From an uncultured Dorea sp. (GTDB lineage: Bacteria; Bacillota; Clostridia; Lachnospirales; Lachnospiraceae): DNA of 23,303 nucleotides. The notes under the pieces were generated by a model. The model had not been told where the DNA came from. It searched no databases and saw nothing but the letters and a program-made list of their open reading frames with translations. Shown one piece after another: positions 1 to 5,923 of the stretch; the stretch's first letter is position 1, and each line of letters starts with the position of its first letter. The translations under genes were made by a program, and so were the position numbers. The stretch lies in contig CAJTOH010000053.1 in the NCBI GenBank assembly GCA_910577685.1, positions 1 through 23,303 of the forward strand, written 5' to 3'.

Positions 1-593
1 AAAAGCAGCATAATCTTTCGACTTTTTTTGTCCAAAGTATTGACATAGATCCAGTTGTGGCAGGTATGGTTGTCTGTGTAGCAGGCGCTATTATCATCAA
101 CTGGGCGGAACCGGAAGGAACGAAGAACTTTACTCTCGGTATTATCTGCGCCCTGATCGCAGCGATCTGCTGGGGACTTGAAGGGATGTTTTCCAGCTCC
201 AGCGGTGAAGAGCTTGAACCGGAGATCTCCGTGAATCTGCGTGAATTAGTATCCGGTATCGTGGATCTGGCAATCATCGTTCCGGCTGTCAAAGCATTGT
301 CGCTTCTTATGGGGACCTTACAGGCGGGGATTCCGGTTATCTGGCTCCTTGTGGCGGGATTTTCTGCAGCGGTTTCATTCCTCACCTGGTATAAGAGTAA
401 TGCATTGGTTGGATGCGCTATCGGAATGTCGCTGAATGTAACTTATGCATTCTGGGGAGTATTATTCTGCGTATTATTCCTTGGACAGGAATTGACGGTT
501 ACGATTGTCGCAGGCTCCATTATCATTGTTCTCGGAGCTGTGCTTGTTACGATGAATCCTCTGGATCTGTTCCGGAAGAATCAGAGCGCATAA
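1..593 (+). CDS. DMT-superfamily (EamA-like) transporter, C-terminal part
   Basis: The reading frame is open from the first bases of the window, so this is the 3' part of a gene that starts upstream; the GTG near position 57 is internal. About 195 residues remain, with five or so hydrophobic helices and short loops ending in a charged tail (DLFRKNQSA). The helix pattern and the closing segment (GVLFCVLFLGQELTVTIVAG followed by a glycine-rich last helix) are typical of the second EamA repeat of drug/metabolite exporters. Such proteins sit in the cytoplasmic membrane and export small metabolites, but the substrate cannot be read from sequence. A strong hairpin terminator follows about 60 bases after the stop. 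The family call is fairly sure; the function is generic. Confidence 0.85.
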   Translation, partial: KQHNLSTFFVQSIDIDPVVAGMVVCVAGAIIINWAEPEGTKNFTLGIICALIAAICWGLEGMFSSSSGEELEPEISVNLRELVSGIVDLAIIVPAVKALSLLMGTLQAGIPVIWLLVAGFSAAVSFLTWYKSNALVGCAIGMSLNVTYAFWGVLFCVLFLGQELTVTIVAGSIIIVLGAVLVTMNPLDLFRKNQSA

Positions 594-651
594 GAGATTG
601 TGCGAGGGAGATTTTGGGTAAGGAAAACTACATATGCGTAAGCGGCAAGGT

Positions 652-679
652 GGCAGAGAGAAATCTCTGCCGTTTTTTT
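652..679 (+). terminator. Rho-independent terminator after the DMT transporter
   Basis: An 8-bp perfect stem (GGCAGAGA / TCTCTGCC) closes a GAAA tetraloop and is followed by G and seven T residues. It lies 58 bases downstream of the transporter stop codon and ends that transcript. Confidence 0.93.
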
Positions 680-735
680 CGGAAAAGGTTTGTGAATGTA
701 AATTGGGGATAGAGAAGCGTTGGACAGGTTGACGC

Positions 736-838
736 ATGGGGCTGTCGCATTAAGCATAAGATCTGCAGGATATGGCATTTTTCAGAAACTACCTTCTACC
801 ATATCTTGCAATCATCCTGCTTATTGCAACAGCCCCAT
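736..838. repeat. 103-bp imperfect palindrome, MITE-like
   Basis: Two 40-base arms (736-775 and 799-838) are inverted copies of each other with about 31 of 40 positions matching; the outer ten bases (ATGGGGCTGT / ACAGCCCCAT) match perfectly. The 23-base centre has no coding potential. The outer ends resemble terminal inverted repeats of insertion sequences, so this may be a MITE or a collapsed element. No clear target-site duplication is visible. It lies just downstream of the barstar stop (minus strand) and, as RNA, could also act as a hairpin terminator for that operon. Confidence 0.7.
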
Positions 839-850
839 ATTTTAAAGATT

Positions 851-1138
851 TTAAACCTGATTTTCGTCGGGTTCAGCTATATAGAGTATCTTTTTATTTT
901 CCTTTGCCGACGCAGCGAGTACATTCAGAAATGCGGCGGCATAATTCCCAAGATGCAAGGTCAGGTCATCTGCATTTTGAACCTGAATACAGATTTCCTC
1001 CTGTACATCTGTGAGGCAGTCGTGCAGAGCGTCCAGATTCTTTCCGTACCAGTCCGGAAATCCCGGTAGATCTGCAAGTATTCTATGCAGCGTTTCCCGA
1101 TCCTTAATCTGTTTGCCGTTTACTATACATATGTACAT
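851..1138 (-). CDS. Barstar-family RNase inhibitor
   Basis: A 95-residue protein of usual barstar size. The hallmark segment at residues 26-42 (GFPDWYGKNLDALHDCL) aligns with the barnase-binding helix of B. amyloliquefaciens barstar. Residues equivalent to Asp35 and Asp39 are present (D36, D40); Tyr29 is Trp30 and Trp38 is His39. Barstar binds the active site of barnase in the cytoplasm and blocks its RNase activity. The ATG lies two bases after the stop of the barnase-like gene, with GGAGAAG inside that gene's 3' end, so the two are one operon and probably translationally coupled. The function as cognate immunity protein is inferred from family and position. There is no signal peptide, as expected for an intracellular inhibitor. 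Confidence 0.92.
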   Translation of the reverse strand: MYICIVNGKQIKDRETLHRILADLPGFPDWYGKNLDALHDCLTDVQEEICIQVQNADDLTLHLGNYAAAFLNVLAASAKENKKILYIAEPDENQV

Positions 1139-1140
1139 AT

Positions 1141-1758
1141 TCAGTCTTCTCCGTATATAAGTTCAAAGGATTCATAATGATCCTCTGTATAATATATTAG
1201 GCCGTCGTTGGAAAATACGATTCGCTTCGCACCGCGCTTGTCAGCCCCCAATGTGTCGATATCGCACTCCGTATATGTTCGTCCGTCCTTCTCCGGCAAA
1301 AGTCCTTCATAGTTACCGAAATGGCTGCCGCCGATACATTTGCCCGGTGCATAGGGTTCTAAGGAACCGCCTTGCCAGCCCAGCTTTTCGGCTTCTTTTT
1401 TTGTTATAAAGTTGGACGGAAGATGTCCATAGATATGGATGTACCGCGCTACGTCGTCTTTACTGCTGTAAGTTCCGTCTTCCGCCGGATCTGATGAGTC
1501 CTCTTCCTCTGAATCTGATGAGTCCTTATCCGGCGAATCTGATGAACTCCCTTCCGCCGGATCTGATGAGTCCTCTTCCGGGGCCGTATCCGGTTCGCTT
1601 TCTACGGTCTTATTAACCGCGGTATCGCCTGTATTCTTATTATCATTTTCCTGTACCGCGCTGCATCCGGTTATAGACAGCACAAAAATCAATAAAGAAG
1701 CCAGAAAATATTGCAGCCATTTTTTGGCTTTTAAGCGGTTCTCTAAAATATGCTTCAC
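1141..1758 (-). CDS. Lipoprotein-anchored barnase-type ribonuclease
   Basis: 205 residues starting at GTG, ten bases after AAGGAAGG. Residues 12-32 form a lipoprotein signal ending in ITGC (Cys32). Residues 33-97 are an acidic Ser/Asp/Glu/Pro linker with repeated SSDPAE-like units. Residues 98-203 are a ribonuclease N1/barnase domain (HLPSNFITKKEAEKLGW, APGKCIGG, RIVFSNDGLIYYTEDHY). By alignment to barnase the catalytic set is kept: Lys27 = K120, Glu73 = E164, Arg83 = R175, Arg87 = R179, His102 = H194; Arg59, which contacts substrate and barstar, is Tyr150. Barnase cuts single-stranded RNA. This version should be tethered to the outer face of the membrane by lipidation, with barstar protecting the cytoplasm. 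Toxic, nutritional or competitive use is not decided by the sequence. Confidence 0.93.
   Translation of the reverse strand: MKHILENRLKAKKWLQYFLASLLIFVLSITGCSAVQENDNKNTGDTAVNKTVESEPDTAPEEDSSDPAEGSSSDSPDKDSSDSEEEDSSDPAEDGTYSSKDDVARYIHIYGHLPSNFITKKEAEKLGWQGGSLEPYAPGKCIGGSHFGNYEGLLPEKDGRTYTECDIDTLGADKRGAKRIVFSNDGLIYYTEDHYESFELIYGED
1479..1579. repeat. 29-bp direct repeat and degenerate copies in the barnase linker
   Basis: An identical 29-base unit occurs at 1479-1507 and 1551-1579. Two shorter related copies of the ATCTGATGA core lie between them, at about 1513-1521 and 1537-1545. The period is about 72 bases between the perfect copies. On the minus strand these encode the SSDPAE/DSSDS units of the linker, so slippage or recombination would change linker length in frame. 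Confidence 0.85.
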
Positions 1759-1804
1759 CTTAACAAAACCTTCCTTTCTTAATGTTTCATATTTACATTT
1801 CTAC

Positions 1805-1813
1805 ATTATAACA
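1805..1813 (-). promoter_or_regulatory. Extended -10 promoter for the barnase-barstar operon
   Basis: On the minus strand TGTTATAAT is a TATAAT box with the TGn extension, about 46 bases before the GTG start. No good -35 is seen at 16-18 bases, which is acceptable for an extended -10 promoter. The AAGGAAGG ribosome site follows at about 1769-1776. Confidence 0.55.
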
Positions 1814-1879
1814 TGTAACGAAGGAAATATGGCTGCCGTTATCCATCTTTTTTCTCTTTTTATATAATATTTTTATATA

Positions 1880-2641
1880 TCAAACTCTTTCTACCACCGG
1901 TTTCGTCCCGTCCATGGCCACAATTATAATCGGTATGCCCGGTTGTATCTCCCCGTCTCTGGTTTTAATCTTCATCTGCCTGCCGCAAAACGTTCCCTTC
2001 CCTTTATAAGTAACGGCAGTATCCGAAACCCCGATTTCCCAGAGAAGCGCCGTCTCTCTTTTCCGGTTCAGCGACTGGATGAAGCTCCTTAGTACCACCT
2101 GTACGACAGCCAGCGTCAAAGTAATCCACACTCCTCCGGACATATCATGTGCCAAAAAGAATACTCCAATCGCCAGAATTAATCCGCTGTTGTTCATCGC
2201 GCCGGCTCCGGCGCTCCAGTTTTTTCCGTATGCATAGCTTATATCAAAATCGTTGTATTTCTCCCATGCGCTTAAGAGCAGTCCGTATATCACAAACGCC
2301 TTTCCTATATATCCGAGTATATAGAAGGGTATGTGAATCTCCCAAATCCATCTCAGGGGCAGAAGGAGAATGGATACGCCTAAAAACCACAGAGTCATGC
2401 CCAGATCCAAACCCTCTCTGTAGAGCCGGTTCATTTCCTGCCCTGCCTCCGCCGGGTCTCCCATCTGCCTGACAGCCTCTTCCTCTGCAGCCTCCTCGCT
2501 CATGCCGGATTCCATCAAAGCTCCCTTGCAGTCTTCGATATGATTCCGGTACTCACGCAGGATTTCATCTCGAATTCTTGAGTTCCTGATACGCTTCGTC
2601 AGCGTTTTCAAATACTTGTCAGCCTTCAAATTAAACACCAC
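1880..2641 (-). CDS. HAAS/DUF1700-like membrane protein with NfeD-like C-terminus
   Basis: 253 residues. Residues 1-75 are a charged helical region (DEILREYRNHIEDCKGAL, then SEEAAEEEAVRQMGDP) of the HAAS/DUF1700 type that is commonly encoded next to PadR regulators. Four hydrophobic helices follow at about 82-97, 105-125, 152-166 and 170-188. Residues 203-253 (VTYKGKGTFCGR ... GIPIIIVAMDGTKPVVERV) resemble the small OB-fold C-terminal domain of NfeD proteins. The GTG start sits inside the last codons of the upstream PadR gene, an 11-base overlap with no strong ribosome site, so translation is probably coupled to PadR. HAAS proteins are thought to relay envelope signals to PadR. The NfeD-like tail is my reading of a short region and is less certain than the rest. 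Confidence 0.72.
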   Translation of the reverse strand: MVFNLKADKYLKTLTKRIRNSRIRDEILREYRNHIEDCKGALMESGMSEEAAEEEAVRQMGDPAEAGQEMNRLYREGLDLGMTLWFLGVSILLLPLRWIWEIHIPFYILGYIGKAFVIYGLLLSAWEKYNDFDISYAYGKNWSAGAGAMNNSGLILAIGVFFLAHDMSGGVWITLTLAVVQVVLRSFIQSLNRKRETALLWEIGVSDTAVTYKGKGTFCGRQMKIKTRDGEIQPGIPIIIVAMDGTKPVVERV

Positions 2642-2957
2642 CCATCATTACGTTTACTGTATTCGTATAAGTCTTCCATTCTTCTGCCATCCGTTCAAGG
2701 TTCTTCTGCCCGTTGGCTGTAATCTGGTAATATTTCCGTAGCTTCCCGCTCACCTCCCTGTCATAGCCTTTCAGATATCCGCTCTGTACCAGGCTGTGGA
2801 GTAATGGGTAAAGGCTTCCTACCTTTAGTTTAAATATGCTATTTGAACGTTCTGCTAATGTATGAATCATCTCATACCCATACATATCCTTTTCTGACAG
2901 AAGCTTCAGAAGCAGCATAGATGTATTTCCGGAAATCGGATTCCTGCTAATTGCCAT
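2631..2957 (-). CDS. PadR-family transcriptional regulator (first)
   Basis: 108 residues when started at the ATG at 2957; a GTG three codons earlier is in frame, but the ribosome site AGGTGAG overlaps it and is well spaced only for the ATG. The winged-helix pattern of PadR is clear: ISGNTSMLLLKLLSEKDMYGYEMI, then LKVGSLYPLLHSLVQSGYL and GKLRKYYQIT. The short C-terminal helix (MAEEWKTY) fits the small PadR-s2 class that dimerises. PadR proteins repress their own promoters, and a TATATCGATTTTCGAT inverted repeat lies in the promoter spacer here. The gene is co-transcribed with, and overlaps, the membrane protein that follows. It is closely related to the next PadR gene at 3139-3489, which looks like a tandem duplicate. 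Confidence 0.93.
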   Translation of the reverse strand: MAISRNPISGNTSMLLLKLLSEKDMYGYEMIHTLAERSNSIFKLKVGSLYPLLHSLVQSGYLKGYDREVSGKLRKYYQITANGQKNLERMAEEWKTYTNTVNVMMGGV

Positions 2958-2991
2958 ATTTCTCACCTCTTCCTTTCAATAGTTTTGTTTT

Positions 2992-3047
2992 CGATATATA
3001 TCGTTTATCGTTATATACATATTACATCGAAAATCGATATATGTCAA
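2992..3047 (-). promoter_or_regulatory. Promoter and PadR-type operators of the first PadR operon
   Basis: On the minus strand TTGACA (3042-3047) is separated by 17 bases from TAATAT (3019-3024). The spacer contains TATATCGATTTTCGAT, an inverted TCGA repeat, and CGATATATATCG (2992-3003) is a perfect palindrome downstream. This arrangement suits autorepression by PadR. The first 14 bases, TTGACATATATCGA, recur exactly at the third PadR promoter. Confidence 0.75.
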
Positions 3048-3084
3048 TACATATATTAAAAATGTATCCTCTTATATGTTTCAG

Positions 3085-3139
3085 CCAGAAAATAAGAGCC
3101 TGAGTGTTTTGCTTCTTCCATAACACCCAGACTCTTATT
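3085..3139 (-). terminator. Terminator after the second PadR gene
   Basis: Arms 3091-3108 and 3122-3139 pair at 16 of 18 positions around a 13-base loop. On the minus strand the hairpin is followed by TTCTGG, a weak T-tract. The first arm overlaps the last base of the PadR stop codon. It separates the two PadR transcription units. Confidence 0.65.
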
Positions 3140-3489
3140 TACCCGTTATTCGTAATCAATCCTGCATTACCGCCCACGATTCTGCCTATCGCATTCGCAT
3201 AAGCGTTCCATTCCTCAATCATTTTGTCAAGATACTTGCGCCCGCTGGAGGTAATCTGATAATATTTGCGGAGCTTTCCGTTCACTTGCTGGTCATAGCT
3301 GCTAAGATAGCCGTTCTGTACCAGGCCATGGAGCAGCGGATAAAGGGTTCCGACTTTAAGCACGAATTCGTTTTCAGAACGTTTAGACAGTGTATCGATC
3401 ATCTCATATCCATACATATCTTTTTCCGACAGAAGTTTCAGAAGCAGCATAGATGTATTTCCGGAAATCTGATTCTTGCTAACCGGCAT
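3139..3489 (-). CDS. PadR-family transcriptional regulator (second, stand-alone paralogue)
   Basis: 116 residues from the ATG at 3489, preceded by AGAGGTGAATCAT; an in-frame GTG at 3498 lies too close to that ribosome site. The sequence follows the first PadR almost residue by residue (ISGNTSMLLLKLLSEKDMYG, LKVGTLYPLLHGLVQNGYL, GKLRKYYQIT) and differs mainly in the recognition-side loop and in a longer C-terminus (GNAGLITNNG). No partner membrane gene follows: a terminator begins at the stop codon. It is probably a tandem duplicate that lost or never carried its partner, and it may act on its own promoter or cross-regulate the neighbour. PadR identity is clear; the target is unknown. Confidence 0.92.
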   Translation of the reverse strand: MPVSKNQISGNTSMLLLKLLSEKDMYGYEMIDTLSKRSENEFVLKVGTLYPLLHGLVQNGYLSSYDQQVNGKLRKYYQITSSGRKYLDKMIEEWNAYANAIGRIVGGNAGLITNNG

Positions 3490-3540
3490 ATGATTCACCT
3501 CTCTTTTTCACCTGATTTCGTTTCCGATAGCTGTTCCAAT

Positions 3541-3609
3541 ATGTATATCTGTTCAATATATATCGGATATCGCTATATTTATATTACAGCGTAATCTGGT
3601 ATATAGCAA
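3541..3609 (-). promoter_or_regulatory. Promoter and operator-like repeats of the second PadR gene
   Basis: On the minus strand TTGCTA (3604-3609), 17 bases, TAATAT (3581-3586) forms a promoter. Downstream, between it and the gene, GCGATATCCGATATATATTG gives overlapping CGATAT-type inverted repeats, the expected kind of PadR-binding site. Confidence 0.62.
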
Positions 3610-3718
3610 TCTATTTTTTGATACGGGAAATTTTTCGTAACAGTGAAACCAGCAGGCTGAACTGTTACAATAATAGAGATAAATTTAAAACAGACCCTCA
3701 GAACGGAAGATTTATATC

Positions 3719-3747
3719 TTGTAAAAGTAAAGATTCTACATTATACT
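3719..3747 (+). promoter_or_regulatory. Sigma-A promoter of the FMN dehydrogenase-holA-lepA-hemW block
   Basis: TTGTAA (3719-3724), a 17-base spacer and TATACT (3742-3747). Transcription would start near 3754, leaving a leader of about 128 bases before the ATG at 3882. Confidence 0.7.
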
Positions 3748-3881
3748 AAGTCTATTGGAGATTACACATACGAAATTACCGTATTCAAAGTATTATCGGG
3801 GATTTAATTGAGTCTTGTCTTATTCGGAGCGGAGGGATTCCGTCCAATTAGGCAGAATAAAGAAAATGGAGGAAGAGAAAG

Positions 3882-4895
3882 ATGTTATATGAAGAAGTAT
3901 TATCAAATGCAAGAACCTGCATAGGAGAGATCTGCAAGGCATGTCCGGTATGTAACGGAAAAGCCTGCGGCAGCAAAATCCCGGGTCCCGGCGCAAAGGG
4001 AACCGGGACGGTCGCCATCCGGAATTACAATAAGTGGCAGGAGATCTTTGTGAATATGGATACGCTCTGCGAGAATAAACCGGTAGACACCTCCCTTGAG
4101 CTGTTTGGAAGAACCTTTAAAGCGCCGATCTTCGCAGCGCCAATCGGCGCGATGAAGCTGCATTATGGTGATAAATACGATGATCTGGAATACAACGATA
4201 TTCTGGTATCCGCCTGTGCAGACGCAGGAATAGCCGCATTTACGGGGGACGGGACGAATCCGGCAGTGATGGAGGCGGCGACCAATGCCATCGGGAAAAA
4301 GAACGGGACCGGAATTCCGACGGTAAAGCCTTGGGATATCAACACGTTGAAGGAAAAGCTTGCTTTGATCAAGGCATGCGGTTCTTTCGCAGTGGCAATG
4401 GATATTGACGCCGCAGGGCTTCCGTTCCTGAAAAATCTCACTCCGCCGGCGGGAAGCAAATCAGTGGAAGACTTGAGAGAGATCGTAGACGCGGCAGGAG
4501 TGCCGTTCATAGTGAAAGGCGTTATGACCGTAAAAGGCGCGCTGAAAGCAAAAGAAGCCAATGCTTCCGCAATCGTCGTGTCCAACCATGGAGGACGCGT
4601 CCTTGACCAGTGTCCGGCGACAGCGGAAGTATTAGAGGAGATCGCCGACGCGGTTGGGAACGACATGAAGATTTTCGTGGACGGCGGAATCCGCTCCGGC
4701 GTGGACGTATTCAAGGCCCTTGCCCTTGGCGCGGATGCGGTCCTGATCGGGCGTCCGTTCGTGACAGCCGTCTACGGCGCGGCGGCGGAAGGCGTTCAGG
4801 TCTACACTGCAAAATTGATTTCCGAACTGGAAGACGCCATGGCGATGTGCGGAGCACATTCTTTGGAAGAGATTACGAGAGATATGGTAAGGTAG
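3882..4895 (+). CDS. FMN-dependent alpha-hydroxy-acid dehydrogenase/oxidase
   Basis: 337 residues, ATG nine bases after GGAGG. The TIM-barrel motifs of the glycolate/lactate oxidase family are present: APIFAAPIGA (81-90), IVKGVM with Lys212, the catalytic SNHGGR with His236 and Arg239, DGGIRSG (267-273) and phosphate-binding LIGRPF (288-293). Such enzymes oxidise 2-hydroxy acids such as lactate to the 2-keto acid through FMN; the acceptor is oxygen or an electron carrier, and in an anaerobe the latter is more likely. The N-terminus carries five cysteines (C13, C18, C21, C24, C29) in CxxxxCxxCxxCxxxxC spacing, absent from classical oxidases and suggesting a metal or redox site. Substrate is not determined. 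The next gene starts three bases after the stop. Confidence 0.88.
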   Translation: MLYEEVLSNARTCIGEICKACPVCNGKACGSKIPGPGAKGTGTVAIRNYNKWQEIFVNMDTLCENKPVDTSLELFGRTFKAPIFAAPIGAMKLHYGDKYDDLEYNDILVSACADAGIAAFTGDGTNPAVMEAATNAIGKKNGTGIPTVKPWDINTLKEKLALIKACGSFAVAMDIDAAGLPFLKNLTPPAGSKSVEDLREIVDAAGVPFIVKGVMTVKGALKAKEANASAIVVSNHGGRVLDQCPATAEVLEEIADAVGNDMKIFVDGGIRSGVDVFKALALGADAVLIGRPFVTAVYGAAAEGVQVYTAKLISELEDAMAMCGAHSLEEITRDMVR

Positions 4896-4898
4896 TCC

Positions 4899-5876
4899 AT
4901 GAAGAGCCTGAATGAAGATATCAAATCCGGAAAGTTCAAGAATGTGTATCTTCTTTACGGGGAAGAGGCATATCTGAAAAAGCAGTACAAAGACCGGATG
5001 AAAAAAGCGATAATCCCGGACGGAGATACCATGAATTACGCCTATTATGAAGGAAAAGGAATCAATCCGGCGGAGCTGGTGGATTTGGCGGAGACGATGC
5101 CCTTTTTCGCCGATCTGAGGTTGATTGTGGTGGAGAATTCCGGTTTTTTCAAGAATTCGGCACCGGAGCTGGCTGATTATATAAAGTCGATGCCGGACAC
5201 AGTATGTCTTCTTTTTATTGAAAATGAAGTGGACAAGCGGGGGAAGATGTACAAGGCAGTGAAGGACAGGGGGCGTATCGTCGAGATGGGGCGGCAGGAT
5301 GAGAAGACGCTGCTCTACTGGATTGCGGGCAATGTGAAGAAAGAGGGGCGGCAGATTAAGGAATCTACCGCCCGTTATCTGGTGTCCAAGACCGGGACGG
5401 ATATGGAGAATCTGGAGAAAGAGCTGGAGAAGCTGTTTTCTTATACGATCGGACAAGAGGAGATTACCGCGGCAGACATCGACGACATCTGTACGACCCA
5501 GATTTCCAATAAGATTTTTGACATGATTGAGGCGGTGGCGGCAAAGAGGCAGAAGCAGGCGTTGGATTATTATTACGACCTGCTTGCGCTAAAAGAGCCG
5601 CCTATGCGGATTCTGTATCTTCTGGCACGCCAGTTCAAGCTTTTGCTGGAAGTGAAGGATTTGATGGGAAGAGGAAATGATAAGGCCCGGATTGCGAAGA
5701 CGGCGAAGCTTCATCCCTTCGTGGCGGGCAAATACATGCAGCAGTGCAGGACGTTTACCAAGGCGGAACTGCGGGATATCATGGAGGAAGCTGCAAGTAC
5801 GGAAGAGATGGTGAAGACAGGACGGCTGAACGATGTGATGAGCGTGGAGATTTTTATTGTAAAATTCAGCGCTTAA
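4899..5876 (+). CDS. holA: DNA polymerase III subunit delta
   Basis: 325 residues, close to the usual 330-345. The start (MKSLNEDIKSGKFKNVYLLYGEEAYLKKQYKDRM, residues 1-34) is the typical delta opening with the degenerate nucleotide-binding GEE motif, followed by AELVDLAETMPFFADLRLIVVEN and the C-terminal collar helices (MRILYLLARQFKLLLEVKDL, VAGKYMQQCRTFTKAELRDI). Delta opens the beta clamp within the clamp loader. The gene begins three bases after the FMN dehydrogenase with only a modest AAGG ribosome site, so coupling is likely. In many Clostridia holA is followed by rpsT and spore genes; here lepA follows directly after 47 bases. Confidence 0.95.
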   Translation: MKSLNEDIKSGKFKNVYLLYGEEAYLKKQYKDRMKKAIIPDGDTMNYAYYEGKGINPAELVDLAETMPFFADLRLIVVENSGFFKNSAPELADYIKSMPDTVCLLFIENEVDKRGKMYKAVKDRGRIVEMGRQDEKTLLYWIAGNVKKEGRQIKESTARYLVSKTGTDMENLEKELEKLFSYTIGQEEITAADIDDICTTQISNKIFDMIEAVAAKRQKQALDYYYDLLALKEPPMRILYLLARQFKLLLEVKDLMGRGNDKARIAKTAKLHPFVAGKYMQQCRTFTKAELRDIMEEAASTEEMVKTGRLNDVMSVEIFIVKFSA

Positions 5877-5923
5877 ATAAGGCGGGCAATATTTTATATT
5901 AAAAAGTGAGGGGAACGATAGAA

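Larger units (their letters stand above)
3490..3881. other. 392-bp divergent intergenic region
   Basis: This non-coding stretch holds the second PadR promoter on the left. An inverted repeat GTAACAGT / ACTGTTAC (3637-3644 and 3661-3668, 16-base loop) lies in the middle. The promoter and about 130-base leader of the FMN dehydrogenase lie on the right. I see no tRNA, small ORF with a ribosome site, or mobile element in it. Confidence 0.7.

Noticed and set aside
736..838. Calling a named insertion-sequence family for the palindrome
   Set aside because: The tips resemble known transposon ends, but no transposase or target duplication is present, so a family name is not supported.
772..1069. Plus-strand open frames opposite the barstar gene
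   Set aside because: They have no ribosome site, begin in the palindromic element and lie antisense to a clear barstar gene.
2992..3040. CRISPR-like reading of the AT-rich repeats near the PadR genes
   Set aside because: The repeats are short palindromes overlapping promoters, with no regular spacers.
4632..5456. Long minus-strand frame across the FMN dehydrogenase end and holA
   Set aside because: It is composed of His/Arg/Leu-rich shadow sequence, has no ribosome site, and both genes on the plus strand are conserved families.
5906..5923. GTG at 5906 as the lepA start
   Set aside because: That codon is part of the ribosome-site region, and the family normally starts near MAGIEQSKIRNF.
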